Assembly (NCBI GenBank): GCA_021234155.1
Contig: JAJEKV010000314.1
Coordinates: 250,001 to 314,000 of the forward strand
Origin: Isoetes taiwanensis
Taxonomy: Eukaryota > Streptophyta > Lycopodiopsida > Isoetales > Isoetaceae
Length of the DNA stretch: 64,000 bases
Direction of reading: 5' to 3'
The position numbers and the translations under genes were made by a program. The notes below the pieces were generated by a model. That model worked only from the letters and a program-made list of their open reading frames with translations. It was not told the DNA's origin and did no database searches. Each line of letters starts with the position of its first letter. The stretch's first letter is position 1. Positions 1-12,094 of the stretch are shown in pieces.

Positions 1-1
1 T

Positions 2-211
2 GGCAATGTGTACATTGTTAGCATCAAGAAAGAGCCTTCATGCACCTGTCTTGATTATCAGAAGAGGGTTGCAAAGGGAAGCTTCATCCCATGCAAGCAT
101 ATGTTCTACATCTTCCAGTCAGAGCTTCACAGAGATCCCTCCATTGACATGTCACGTCTCCAACCAGTGTTTAGTGACGATCTTCTGGGTAGCTTATTGC
201 ATGTCCTTTAA
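2..211 (+). CDS. SWIM zinc-finger protein, C-terminal end (partial)
   Basis: The frame is open at the left edge of the window and runs to a TAA ending at 211. It contains a SWIM-type zinc finger: a CxC pair (PSCTCLDYQ) followed about 16 residues later by a CxH pair (PCKHMFYIFQ), each next to the usual aromatic and hydrophobic positions. In plants SWIM fingers occur in FAR1/MuDR-like transposase-derived proteins and in RING-SWIM ubiquitin ligases, where they bind DNA or protein. The short tail after the finger resembles the RING-SWIM arrangement more than FAR1, but the N-terminal part lies outside the window, so the subfamily cannot be set. No splice site is needed for the last 70 codons. It could be the last exon of a live gene or a fragment; the DNA downstream is repetitive. 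Confidence 0.5.
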   Translation, partial: GNVYIVSIKKEPSCTCLDYQKRVAKGSFIPCKHMFYIFQSELHRDPSIDMSRLQPVFSDDLLGSLLHVL

Positions 212-504
212 CAGAGGTACAACTCATTTCGCATTATGGAACTAATGTTTGTTGGATTTTAATAAACACTATGTGATTGGTACTTTTACATTGATTGATT
301 TCTTACATTGTAGTCAAATCTATATATATAGTTATGCCAACCACTTTGCAACTATGAACATTCTAGGCTTTAAATGCTATATGGTCTGACTTATACTCGT
401 AGCATAATACATTAATCACATTGTAGTACTTTTTGATAACTTTCTAAATTGAGGGGTAAAGACCATAAGACCATTATAAAAAAGACCACAAAAAATTGCT
501 TTTC
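212..504. other. Unannotated AT-rich spacer
   Basis: AT-rich DNA between the SWIM coding end and the first long repeat. It includes AATAAA-like signals around 260 that could serve the upstream gene as a polyadenylation region. No other feature was recognised. Confidence 0.4.
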
Positions 505-2614
505 AGATTTGGGAGAGCTTGCAAGACGATCCTTCATGAGGACCTTGGTGCCAAATAAGCAAATCCTCAACAAGAGAGTGTCACGCGGGATTTTCTAAAC
601 CGCGTTTGCAGTAATAAAAAGCCAGAAAACAAATGAAGAAAAGAAGGAAATAGAATAACAAATAAGTCAAGACGTTTGAAAGATCACTGAGAATACATGA
701 GATCTCCAAACAGTGGGGGTGAGACAACAAAAATGCCAAGACTTGTCTAAACTTCTAATTCTAAGCTTCTGATATATATAGTACAATGGCCTCAGGCCCA
801 AAATAGCAAAAAAAATTCTCGGATCTTGATTACATAATCCTCAAATTCTCTGCTGACCGCGCGATTAACTCTGCCATAATATCTGAAATCATAATTGCCG
901 TGATTCGTGGCACTTAAGACTGACGCGCCGTGGGTTCTTTATGCCATGGACTCCGTTGGTCTCTTCTTCTTAGTTGACATGGTCTTGGCTCCTGGCGTAG
1001 ACATTTGGCCCTTGCCTTTAGACTCCTTTGTGTACCTTAGAAATAGTCCTGTGCCTTTGGGTAGGGGACTAACAGCCCTGGTCACTTTAGCAATGCTATA
1101 TACATATGAAATTTGAAGATGTCCCTTGCTAAATCCAAGTGGCAAGAACTAGAAAGCATATAAAAAGCATTCATGCATATGCATTAAACGCTATACATCT
1201 TATGAGGTTATGCTCTTTGAAAGAGGCTGCTGCCCCTTAAAAGCGGATTTCTTGTACAAAAATTACCTGATAAAACCACCTTAGTACATTCAGGATTAAA
1301 AGCTCTATTCATCTGAGCGATAAGGGAGATAAAAACTGGTTTAAGGAGCTAAATGCATGGCTTTGTAAACTTGGCTTCACTAGCGAGGGACCACCATAAA
1401 AACAAATGACCGACAATAGGCTTTCCAAAGGTTTGTTATGCTAGGCAACAAAAATAAAGTTACATATTACATCATTGCACACCAACCTACTGAGAGAACA
1501 CAAAACACAATCGTATTTGAGCCACCTAAAATTGTCTACAAGCATGGCCCGAGCTATTGCAAGGGTTCGTATAGCTCACATCGATTGTTAATTGAGAAAG
1601 GTAGATGTCACGACATTCTAAGGAAAGAGCGACTATGCACTTGTGACTTACAAGAAATAGAAGACGAAGTACATGTGATCTTTCGCTGCCTAAAATACAG
1701 TAATCTTAGGGGGCAGTTTTCTCATTTGGGTTGGAGCTCAACCTTGCCTCTTTTCTTTGGCTGTCCTTCAACAATTTGTGGAGTGAGTGCATATGTGAAG
1801 GAGCTCTTGTAAAATATAGATAAAAGAGTGGGCATATAAAAGACAATTTCACTGGGATATGTAAAAACATAATTTTTGTCCCATGGCCTGCTCAGTCCTC
1901 CATGGATGTTAATATCAGTTCTTATTTTATAATCCAAATAATAGGGCTCTATTATAACACCTAATCCAATAGCATCTGGCTTTAGGTGAATATGCTTTGT
2001 TTTTAAACTATGTAAAACTTGCTGTGATAGCAGCCAGTTCCAGCTAATAATGCGCCTCTAAGAAGGATTTCTTGCACAATGGACAATAAGTAGAATGGAG
2101 AGCTGGTAATTATTGCACAATTATGGTTCGCCTCTTATTTGTGGCGTTGCTTGCATGAATTCTAGACAACGAAGTTGATGACTTGAGCTAAGGAACCAGG
2201 GGTTGTGCTATTGGTCAGGCGGGATTTAGACCTCAGCATTCACCTATTGATCACATTTTTATATTGCATCCTTTGATAGAGGATAATCGTAATAAATGCA
2301 TTGCTTTGTGGACTTCGCGAAGCTTTTTTTATACAATTCTTAAAGATGAGCTATAGAGGATAACTGACATGCAATGAAGAATCAAGAATATTGCAACTAC
2401 TAAGACCATGGTCACTCTTTAGCAAATGCAATCACTCAAAAACTGCAATAGATAAAGAGACAAACTCTAATTTTGTGTGGAATGTCAGAAGGAATCTCAC
2501 AAGAGATGGCCGTCTACTGCAATGAACACTGCAAGGCAAATCATGCATGATACTTCGAGATGGTAGCTTTTCTTGGACACGTTGACTTTGAACAAAAGAA
2601 TTGTCAACATGCAT
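505..2614 (+). repeat. 2.1-kb direct repeat, copy A1
   Basis: This block is repeated in the same orientation at 15399-17524. The two copies are nearly identical by eye, with scattered substitutions and short indels (for example, copy A2 has about 9 extra bases near 16074 and a longer stretch near 16145). Both begin at a shared CAGATTTGG and end at a shared CAACATGCA; the flanks outside those points differ. It contains the C-terminal end of a LINE on the + strand. The ends do not have TG...CA, and no target duplication flanks the pair, so I do not call them LTRs. It is probably a dispersed repeat or a piece of a segmental duplication. Confidence 0.75.
1530..1812 (+). pseudogene. LINE ORF2 C-terminal fragment (zinc-binding tail)
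   Basis: The translation carries the signature seen downstream of the reverse transcriptase in the other LINEs of this window: a basic stretch reading ARAIARVRIA, then SHRLLIEKGR, then a Cys/His motif (CTCDLQEIEDEVHVIFRC), ending at a TAA at 1812. The first part and the second part lie in different frames, so there is a frameshift near 1575-1580. Neither endonuclease nor reverse transcriptase is present, so this is a dead fragment. The same fragment, with the same frameshift, occurs in copy A2, so the break predates the duplication. Confidence 0.65.
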
Positions 2615-3082
2615 TATCTAGATAGCATTATTGTTGTGAAAGCTCAAATCTAGTTTTGCAGGAAGTAAGGTATTAGAAGGAATAGATGTCCTAAGAAGGG
2701 AAAGGCAGCATTTTTTACCACAACATTGATACATCAATCGTCAACTGATCAGTAATGCTAATGTTATTCAAATAGAAGTGTTACAGTCTCATTCCTGAAG
2801 AGATTTGCTTTGGAACACTAAGCTCTCATTGGAGTTCAGAGATCTCTGGGAAAAAGAAACCGCTTTGTTAAGGACCCCAGAATCTCAAGTAACCAATTAA
2901 TTGTCAATGTGCTTTGCGTTTTCATGGACTAAATTGTCGGCGTGGGATAAAGAACATGGAAGCGAGGCTAAGCGCCTCTGACTCTGATAAATATGGTCGT
3001 TCGTGCTAGAATCAAGAGATATTTCTACTATGGATACCTCAAAAAAATCGTAGTGACTTAAAACTCACAAGCATAAATATAT
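2615..3082. other. Spacer between repeat A1 and the tandem unit
   Basis: About 470 bases not repeated elsewhere in the window. Short open stretches are present in several frames, but none has a recognisable domain. I see no supported gene. Confidence 0.4.
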
Positions 3083-3348
3083 GTGCTTCATTTGTCAAAG
3101 GTGTATTAGAGAGATTCATTTCCACCTCGCAACAACTTGGTTTTCAAGTATGTTATGTGCTTATATCCAACGTTTCTTTCTTCTTTTTGCTATAACTTCG
3201 TACAATCCTACACAATATAATGACTTTTGATGGATTTTCAACGAAACCTTATGGAATACAAGACGGGCATGAGACGGTGGTGCCCCCGCATTGGTTAGAT
3301 TTTAAATGATATAGGCAATGATATTTAGCTTGTTGATCATCATCCAAA
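3083..3348. repeat. Tandem ~670-bp unit, copy 1, left part (split by LTR element)
   Basis: This stretch matches 14218-14473 closely: both start at GTGCTTCATTTGTCAAAG and run to GATCATCATCCAAA. In this copy the sequence stops at CCAAA (3344-3348), where the 10.45-kb LTR retrotransposon is inserted, and resumes at 13800. The joined left and right parts make one ~675-bp unit that is repeated in full immediately downstream (14218-14882). Confidence 0.8.
3344..3348. repeat. Target-site duplication CCAAA (left)
   Basis: CCAAA directly precedes the TGTGACG end of the LTR element. The same five bases directly follow the other end at 13800-13804. The undisrupted site in the neighbouring tandem copy reads ATCATCCAAAGAACC (14465-14479), with CCAAA only once, which confirms that the five bases were duplicated on insertion. 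Confidence 0.85.
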
Positions 3349-5030
3349 TGTGACGCTCCCTGAACATATACGACCCTCGGACGTATACATGCGGGGACTT
3401 TCCCTCCCATGGCGACCAACTTCGCCATGGCGGAACCCCCGTCTATTTCGGGCCATCTATAATACGATGCGAAAAGAAGGACACGTCGGGTCATTCGCCC
3501 ACTTCAATGGGGGCTCCTACGCCGCTGAAGCGTGAATACAAGGGTTAGCACACAAAGATAAATCACATATAAATAACCACCACGAAGGGTGGCATATCCA
3601 TCCAAATACCAACGGCAAAGAATATGCATCTAAACCTAAGAAAACACCCCAAACCCATGGTTCTACCCCGGTTCGAGACTCAAAGTGAGGATCGACCGAC
3701 GGCTAGGCCTCAAGAGATCGGCCAGACAGAATCTTGACATGGCGTTGGGCGGCATAGAACATTGGCTAGGGTTGTCCACTCCATCCGCCCCTCTGTGCAC
3801 ACTTTGGATGGGTCAATTCCACGCTATGGCGCCGCTATAGCCTTCCAGGAGACCTTGAGCTCGAGGCATCACCTGCTGAGCCTACTCCGGGGTTCATGAA
3901 GCCCCTGGTCCGATGAGGCAGGTCGCGGAAGCGTCCCCTTCCAGAATCCAAAGTGGCTCCATGGGCGAAGCTAGAGAATACGTGGCCGCATCAGCGACCC
4001 CGCATCCGCAGACTTACTCACCCTAAATCTACTCAAAGTGCAAGGTGCCCCATACATGGTCACACCTTCCCACCCGGGGAGTGTCGGACCCATACCCGCC
4101 CCTCTACGGTGGGCTATCAGGTCTAGCTCCGCTATAGGAGTCGAGGGGAGCCTTTATGTTCGTGCAAGACCCCACCTCCACTTCACCTTGTGTTCCTTGT
4201 GCGGTGCTAAGCCGCATTCATAGCATCTATGACCGGGTGGGCTCTTGTGCAATGGCCGCAACTAATGGGATAATACTGAGGGCTCTATCTAGGAGCATAC
4301 TACAATACATGGGCTCGAGAGAGGTCTCTACCCCTGTAATTCCCCATTTCAAGAGTAATACTATGCAAAGAACTATCAATCCATCCTTTAAGAGCAAGAC
4401 TAATCGAAATAAAGAGAACTCACCTTTTGCAATCAAGGGTTAGTTCCTACAAGTAAAAAACACAGAGAGAAACGTAAGAAATACACACAACAAGTGCCCA
4501 ATGTGGGCGCTACCCTAGAATTCTAAGCTATACTAGCCACCCACCCGAAGTTCCTGCTGGACTGTTGTCATTTGGTGCTTCCATCTTCCTTTGATTTGGT
4601 GCTCACCCCTTCACTACAGTGCGTGCTTGGCAAAGGTGGCGCCAGCTCCTCTTGGTCGATTTTGAAGGGTGCAAGGGTGCCGCCGCCTCCTCCTCCTCCA
4701 TCTCCACTTGCTCCTAATTCGAATTGGGGCAAATGGGGGTGCAAAACCCCAATTTGGGTCCCAAGTTAGTAACTCTCCCTTGCCCAATCGATTTGGGCCA
4801 GGTGGCAGCTCCGGGTTGGCTAATATTAACTAATTTGGTATTTTAGGCCCTTTAATATTAGATTAAGCCCTAAATTCGAATTAGGGTTTAAGGTTAGGTT
4901 TCCACCTTTATAATTTAATTATTAACATAGCTAACCTTAGCTTATGAATAATTAATGTGCCATTAATTATTCATAGTGACGTGTCACGTATTTATACTTA
5001 AAAAGGCGTATAAATATGTGGAACGTCACA
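3349..5030 (-). repeat. 3' LTR of the minus-strand LTR element
   Basis: It is 1,682 bp, starts (minus strand) TGTGACGTTCCACATATTTA at 5030 and ends GGGAGCGTCACA at 3349, giving TGTGACG/CGTCACA inverted ends. It is closely similar to 12095-13799. The AT-rich U3 side (4790-5030) is almost base-for-base identical between the two LTRs, while the GC-rich part (3360-4700) shows many small indels. A TATAAATAC-like sequence lies near the outer end. Confidence 0.85.
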
Positions 5031-5044
5031 TTCTCCCCACCTTA
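5031..5044 (-). promoter_or_regulatory. Polypurine tract of the LTR element
   Basis: On the minus strand AAGGTGGGGAGAA sits directly against the TGTGACG start of the 3' LTR. This is where the plus-strand primer lies in LTR retrotransposons. A similar tract adjoins the partial LTR end at 8533. Confidence 0.75.
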
Positions 5045-8000
5045 AAAGTGATGTGTCCTCAAAGATCAAGACTAAGACTCTTGTGGGCCCATACATCGAC
5101 ATTGGGAGGAAGTCTCCCTCCTTAAAAAGAGATAGCGTGAGATTATAGATCATACGCACTTTGTCACGCTCAAAGTGATTAAGTTTGAAATGACTTGTAA
5201 TGTGCAATTTATAAGTCTGGGATATAGAAGGTAGAGGTATAGATTAGACCTGATCATTACAGTCAAGGTGTGTGGAAGTCTCACTGTTTTCTATTGTATT
5301 CTATTCAGAGTATGGCTAATTTTGAATTCATTGTTTGTATACACACATGTAATTGATTATGTATTATGGGATGTACGCATACAAGCAACTTCTATTTGTT
5401 CTTATATTATGATACTGGAGTTATTAAGCTCGCAGACCGCTTAGTAGAAAGTGATTCTAATGATATTAACTTCTGTGTATATGTATTATATTCTCCCGTC
5501 GCTTTGCAATCCATTTAATTACAGCCAGCGCTAATTTAATTTTGTGTCAGACTTTTGTTTTCCTATGTTATTATAGTTTTGACAACTTATAAGGTCCTAT
5601 CCTCAGTATTTGACATGCCCCTCACATTTAGACTTACCCTTTAATACAATTTTATCGTACTGCAGGTGACATTTTTACCCCTATACTCTAATATGAACTA
5701 CAGGCACACGTTCTTCATCCATTACTAGTCCTAACCTTCTAAGATAATCTAAGTCTCGTTATTCTCTCAGAAGCTTTGTGTAAGACATACATAATTATCT
5801 CCTTTTGTTATGTTTGATTATGTGTTTAAATAGTTCCTTTTAATTATCTTTAATGTTTCCATACGCTCACTCTATTCTAGTCTATCTTAACCATAGGTTA
5901 TATTCACGTCGGTACGCCTTTGAATTACTTATTCATATTATTATTATTTTCAGAATTTGTCACACATACGTATTACTCTTATATTTATAGGTACATCTCA
6001 TGATACATTCGACGTGAATCGGTACCGCCTGGTCGCTATCCGGCAAAGGTTATGGCTATGCAATCCTCCCCGTATCCACGTAAGGACGGTTGTGACTATG
6101 GTGTCCACGCGGAAGACATGCCCGGTCCCGCTTGAGGCTATTATATAATGATGGATATTGCCATTCCACGTAGAAGGAGACCGGATATATCACCATATAT
6201 CCGATGGAGAAGTGGTTTATGATTATCTACCCTCACCACGCTAGAGAGGTACTAGGCTAAGGTGGATCTGAATTATAAGTACCCAGCTCCTGAAAGGAAG
6301 ACCACTTCAGAAGTGTAGGTTTCGACATTTTATAGCTATTGCCACTTGAATGGAGGTATGACTCGCAGAAAGGTCGAGAATAATGTTGTATGAGGATGTG
6401 GATCCATAAACCACGGATTATAAAATTACGCGATACGTTACGTTTCGTGAAGAAGATTGGTGTTCCTGAGGTGTGCAATAACAATGCAAGGGGGTGCATG
6501 AATAAGATGACGACATAGTCACTTGGATACGCTCAATGACGTTGGTCAAATGCATGACCATTACGAAGGATATAAATTAAGGAAATGGACACATCTGATG
6601 TCCGGGGAACATGGAGATGCCAATAAGAGATGGACAATAATGTGGAACGAGTTTGCACATAAGGTCAAGAGAAGAGGACAATTGGGAGGAATAGGCACAA
6701 GCATCTAAAAAAACTGCAGGGTATGTTGGATCTTTGGTGAAGCCAGACTATGAAGGAAAGTTGACCTTCAACTAATGATACATTAGGAAGGCAAGTAATG
6801 TACCCACACGACAAGTGGGAGACAAGAGGTGCTTGAAAGTTGTTGTAAACAACGTTTCAATATAGAACGCTGAATATACCTAAGTCTAGAGTATGAACAA
6901 GGTAGGCTCCCAATGAACATCTCACCAAGGAGGATGTGGTCTGGACTTGGTATGGTGTGTATATTCCAAGGAGTAACTCCGCGTTGGTATATGTGTACTA
7001 GGACCATTTAATAGAAAAACATAACTAAAAAGAAGATAGGATATATACTAGAACTTTTAGTTCACATTCCATATGAATACGGAAGTAATGAAGATAAGAG
7101 TTCTTATACTAGAGATCAAACATGTCCACAAGGAACTTAAGATGGCATTTGCCCGTGTGGAAGTTATGACTAGAGGTTGAGGACCAAGGCAAACTAAGAC
7201 TAGAGACATGTCTAGGATACCGAGATAACCAAGTTGAGGAAATAAGTTGGCCGCAAGTAGGAATATAACTAGATGCCTATGTCAACGAAGTTACATATGA
7301 GTGTAGACTTGGGGTTGGTGCACACATGTTACTATATCATATAATAACAACGTAGCGGTCTTGGATGTTGGAAGGACTTGGTAGTATCAAATACTACACT
7401 CACGAGGATATCAAGGATGTCGATTGTGACATCCAGATGTATGTCATATTGGAAGATGGTAGAATACTCGTACAAGGCTGGTGGCATGTTACGTGACAAT
7501 GTTTACAGAAGAAGCATAATGATATGCTTATATACCTAAGATATTGGGTTAAGGTATGGTCCACCGAGATATGTACTCAAGCTATTACTAAGGGAGATGA
7601 GAAGAGTTTAAATCAATGAGAATAGCTAGAGTAAGTCTAGCATATACTGGTGACGTCACATTGAAGAACATCCCGAGGATGGTTGGAAACCAGTATTGGA
7701 ATAACCGATAATGAGAGGTTAACTACTCAAAGGTTCCAGATATGAATGAATTACTTCAACGTTATAAGCTGGGAGCATTTATTTGGTTTTGGGAATAAAA
7801 AGATGTATCAAATCGTGTCCCCTTGATAGAAGAGAAGAAGGAGTCCGACGACTTTGGTGATTACATCTTTAGGGATAACCAGAAGAGGGCAATCGATAGA
7901 AATTCCATGTCCCGATAAAAATCAAGACGAGAGGTATAGCTCGGAAGGGGTGAGATTATATAGACCAAGAGTCCATATATCCTAAGAGTTACCCTACCGG

Positions 8001-8479
8001 GGAAAACAATTGTAGGTACGGAAGTAGAGGTCGGAGGATCCGTTGCCTTTGCGGCGATAGACCCGTTAGAGATTATGACTTTGAAACCCTTAAGAGGGTA
8101 ATGAATTGGACAATCATATGGCGGTTACTAACCTAAGATGGAAACATTGGGTTTTCCTATTAGAAGACCAGGAGGTTTTAGTGCCTCCGCTTCATTATGA
8201 GGGAGCCAAAGACGACAACATTCAAAGGGATCAAAAGTTGAGGATTGACATGCTAACTTAAGAAAAATAGGTTAGGTGTGACAAAACATGGCTAAACGCA
8301 AATTAATCGAACGAACCTTTAGAAAAGGCCTTGGACTATGGTAGAAACCTTTGGAACTATGGCATAATCCCATGGGAAAATTATAGTTTATGTAACGGGT
8401 TAAAGTACCATAAGTTTAAATTCATCCCTTTAGGTCAACCCCTTAGGTTAAGATACTCCATGGTGGCGCATCTTTTATT
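5045..8479. other. Non-coding interior of the LTR element, 3' part
   Basis: About 3.4 kb without a recognisable protein domain. All open frames are short and lack retroelement motifs. The + strand is rich in A and G. Confidence 0.5.
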
Positions 8480-8544
8480 GGGTGACGGTCACTTATTTAT
8501 ACATATACCGTATAAATACGTGGAATGTCACATTCTCCCCTCTT
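8480..8544 (-). repeat. Second LTR end with polypurine tract inside the element
   Basis: The sequence CCGTATAAATACGTGGAATG, followed by TCACA and TTCTCCCCTCTTA, repeats the LTR-to-polypurine junction seen at 5010-5044 (TATAAATATGTGGAACGTCACA then TTCTCCCCACCTT). Only about 55 bases of LTR-like sequence can be aligned by eye, so this is a remnant of a related LTR lying inside the element. It suggests a nested insertion or a recombined tandem element. Confidence 0.6.
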
Positions 8545-11280
8545 AGAAATAATGTTGTCCTCAAAGATTGGGGTTAGCAAAAACAAATGACGGTTAATCG
8601 AAAACCGCAATAGAAGAAAGTATACATAAAAAGGAAGGTAATTCCTTATTTCCAAAGGTAATAGCATGAAAGCTTAAAACATGGAAGAGTTTAAGCACCA
8701 AGGTGCATTTGATATACTTATCATAAGAAGGTTTAAGGACCAAGTCCGATATCAAACATCACCGTAAAAAAAAGGTAAACATGTAGATAAGATAAAATCG
8801 AAAATTCGGGCCATCAAGAACCCTCTATACATGGGCGTGTCACGCATTGAATACGGGCGGCCCCGCACATGTGAATCGCCCATTTGGGAAGTAGGTGGTA
8901 CAGCCACATCATAAGAACCACAAAGGTTACATTTCAAATAAGTTTAGAGCAGAGAGCTCTAGCATTGTGGGATGAGGATATATGTTTGTTATGTACATAG
9001 CATGTACATATACGATAAACATGCCGGAGAGGTAATCTAAGTGGCCAACACAAGGAGAGAAAGACGAGTGTAAAATCCCAAAGTTACTTGATGAAGGGTT
9101 AAGGTAGGATGTCGTAGTTGGGCCTGGAAATAAATGTCAACGGCCAATAGAATGAAGCTCAAGATGAGGGGGTTGAATAGTACAATAGTACAATTCCGTG
9201 ATAGGTATCAAATAGGAGTTACATGCTGAAAAAAGTTAAAATGTGTCTTGAATAGACACCTAAAACTAGCTTTCCCACATGATCCATAGCTTGGATCAGA
9301 CCGAGGTGACCAAACATGGGTTACATGGAGGTGTAAGTTAGATATATAGGACCCAACATGGATACAAGTCCGGGTTATCGCAAACAAAGGTAATTGTAGA
9401 AAGGCTCACAAAATAATAGGCGTGCACCTTGATGACTCCGTGTAATTTACGATTAATAATGTAAGGCTCACCCGCTCTTAGGCCATGACTATGGCTTGAA
9501 CGAGTATGCCAAGTCATTGGGAATGCTACAACAATGTGATAGCATCATGACAGAGAAATGTAATAATTAACATTTCCAGGATGTACGACAATGTTAACTC
9601 ATAACCCCGTGGGTCAACAATATATGGAACATATAATAGCGGCTCAAAAGCCACAAGACGATTAATGAATACGTAAAGGAGTAAATGGGTTGGTGACTCT
9701 ACTGAATAAAGGTCACAGCCAAAGGCCAAAGGGTGAGATGTGTACGCTGTGGCAGGCGTAAGGATGGGAATACTGAAAATCGATCATAGACGTAGAAAAC
9801 ATATTGAAGAAGAGAAGGAAAAGGATCCTTATGAATGATATTTAGCAATCTGGATAGGAAGGTTATTTCCTAACATGAAGGGTAGTCTTTGCTAACATGC
9901 AAAGGTATACCTGCGGCTTGAAAGGCAGCAAGAGCTGAAAAACTCTTTAAAGATTTGGTGTATGGCTCAAGGAGGAAGACTTGCATGTCCTAGGACAACA
10001 TGGTGAATTGAATTCACCGAGGACATTTTTTAATAAATAGATAGATAGGTAGACAGCATTTGTACGTCATGCCATATTGGCATCGTCCATGAGGACATAT
10101 GACGGACCCCGAAAGACTTGAACACAAGACCTCTGGACAGAGGAGGCATATCGTGAAAGGTCTTTGGGTGGTACGGTCCCCTTGGATCTTGACGTAATCC
10201 ATTGGAATATGTAAGTTCATTTGCGGAACTTAATGACGTTTAGGCACTAAAATAATAGTTGGAAAGACTTCGGCCCAACGCGATCTAGATAGCATAGAAG
10301 GGGGTGATTAGTCAACAATGGTTGGAGGCCATTGGAATGTCTGGAGAACAAGTCCAAAAAGAGGGTAGATCCGCTGTCAATTTGACAAAGCGGTAGTGCG
10401 ATAACTACTCATAGCCATATAGGCTGTGAAGTTTGGTACAAAATGATACCAAGGTTTGTACCCAACACAAACTCATTATGTATTATGAGAGGATGTGTCA
10501 TGATCTAGGGAAGTGGTCCATGAAAGGAACAAGACCAATGAGAAGGAATATTGAAGGGTGGTAGGATCAAAGGAATCCAAACCGATGGTCTAGAGGGGTG
10601 CTTTGATGGCAGCCCCTAGTCGTTGGACGACAAAGAGATCCTTTCTCTGGGAACTGAGACGAGTCAAGGTTTAGACACTAGAGAGAGGCAACGTTAATTA
10701 GAATTATGTTTAAAAAACATTACTTGTATAACATCGAATAAGGTCTAATAGAAAGCATATGAATGTAGTATGGATTGAATCATGGCAAGGCCCGAAGAAA
10801 TTGTGTTATCAAGGCATCTACCAAAGGAAAAATATAGGTCGAGGAACGCCGATAACTGGACATTATTATCGTCGCTTACAGAATATCCAAGGATATAACA
10901 CATGCTGCTATTGTAGAGAGTTGCCCTGTCATTGTTAATTAAATTTCCGGAATTAGTCCCACCAAGTGATTTGATGTTATCATAACAAGTTGGCCGGACT
11001 TGCTAGATTACGTCGTTTCATTTGGTCGGTCTATTCCTAGGGGGTACTAGCTTTATATATGGTTAACAGTTATCCGGTCGACTACGGCAGAGAGAGGTCG
11101 ACTCCCGTGGTTATGGCAAGACTGCTTACTCTGGCGGCTATGGCAAGAGAGCTTGCTCCGGCGGCTATGGCGAAAAAAAACTTGCTCCGGTGGAGTTGTT
11201 GCCCCCACAACGTGGATCTATGGAAGGCAGTCTTTTAATTTAAATAGAAAACAGAGCCACTATAAATAAAATGAGAACTA
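8545..11280. other. Non-coding interior of the LTR element, middle part
   Basis: About 2.7 kb with no gag-pol motif and no open frame above about 70 codons. Apart from its place in the element I see nothing specific in it. Confidence 0.45.
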
Positions 11281-11294
11281 TTATATTCCTTGAT

Positions 11295-11682
11295 AGAGGA
11301 ACTTAGCCCATTGGTAAAGGGGCTGACTTGGTTGTAGGAGGTCAAGGGTTCAATCCCACAATATGCCCCTTTCTTTTAAAAAGAGTTGTGGTCTAGAAAT
11401 AAAACATTAGATATGTATAAGAAAGTTTATAAAACATAAACATCACATAAAAAGAAAGTTGGCTCATTGGTAAAGGTGTTGGTTTGGGTGCGAAGCTCGG
11501 GGTTCAATCCCGAATGTACTTTTTTGCTAAAAAGGATGTTTAACTAGGCAAAACAGATTATTAGATGTGTATAACAAAGGGATAGAACATATACATATTA
11601 TATCAATAGAGTTGGCAAAATGGAGAGACCGTTGGGTTATAAGTGGAGGTCACGGGTTCAAAATGTGGGGGGAAAGAATTTT

Positions 11683-11684
<2 letters not shown>
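11295..11684 (+). repeat. Tandem trio of tRNA-like (SINE-head) units
   Basis: Three units about 155 bp apart each hold a pol III A-box-like and B-box-like pair. Unit 1: TTAGCCCATTGGTAAAGG (11303-11320) and GTCAAGGGTTCAATCCC (11341-11357). Unit 2: TTGGCTCATTGGTAAAGG (11458-11475) and CGGGGTTCAATCCC (11499-11512). Unit 3 is weaker: TTGGCAAAATGGAGAGACC and GTCACGGGTTCAAAA. Units 1 and 2 are followed by similar AT-rich tails containing CATTAGATATGTATAA or TATTAGATGTGTATAA. None folds as a standard tRNA with paired acceptor ends, so these are tRNA-derived SINE heads and not tRNA genes. Confidence 0.65.
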
Positions 11685-11716
<32 letters not shown>

Positions 11717-11794
11717 GTGGCGGGCACCCCTACCTCGGCGTTATGGCGTTACGGCCGGAGCGTCCGGGTACCCCATGCCCGCCACTTAGGGTTG

Positions 11795-11830
<36 letters not shown>

Positions 11831-11915
11831 GGGTGGCGGGCACCCCACCTCGATGTCGCCACCGCCGCCAAGAACACCGGGTACCCCCCCCGCCCGCCAC
11901 TTAGGGTTAGGGTCA
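11685..11915. repeat. Duplicated poly(T)/GC-rich module
   Basis: Two T runs of 28 bases (11685-11712 and 11797-11824) are each followed by GGTGGCGGGCACCCC and, further on, CCCGCCACTTAGGGTT. The module is therefore a tandem duplication of about 112 bp. Within each copy GTGGCGGGC and GCCCGCCAC are complementary and could form a stem. Open frames across it are homopolymer artefacts. Confidence 0.65.
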
Positions 11916-12077
11916 GAGACCGGTACACTCCTCTTAATCCCATTTAAACCAAATTAAGTCAATCATGACGACATCTACTACACCACCCAAATCTCATACT
12001 ACTCCAAAATCCTCACTTACTAGCTAACGATCTAACGAAGTTTGACATGGCCGGTGCTATGATCCGGTCCACCAAAA

Positions 12078-12094
12078 TCATGGCTCGATACCAC
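12078..12094 (-). promoter_or_regulatory. Primer-binding site (initiator tRNA-Met type)
   Basis: On the minus strand the 5' LTR end (...GTCCGCA) is followed by GTGGTATCGAGCCATGAT. This matches the plant Ty3/gypsy primer site TGGTATCAGAGCC with a single base missing. Its position next to the LTR end fixes the orientation of the element. Confidence 0.75.

Noticed and set aside
11295-11684. Functional tRNA genes
   Set aside because: A and B boxes are present, but the acceptor and anticodon stems do not pair and there is no clear anticodon loop.
11567-11947. 126-codon + frame and overlapping frames with Phe or Lys runs
   Set aside because: They run through two T homopolymers and the LTR element's non-coding interior.
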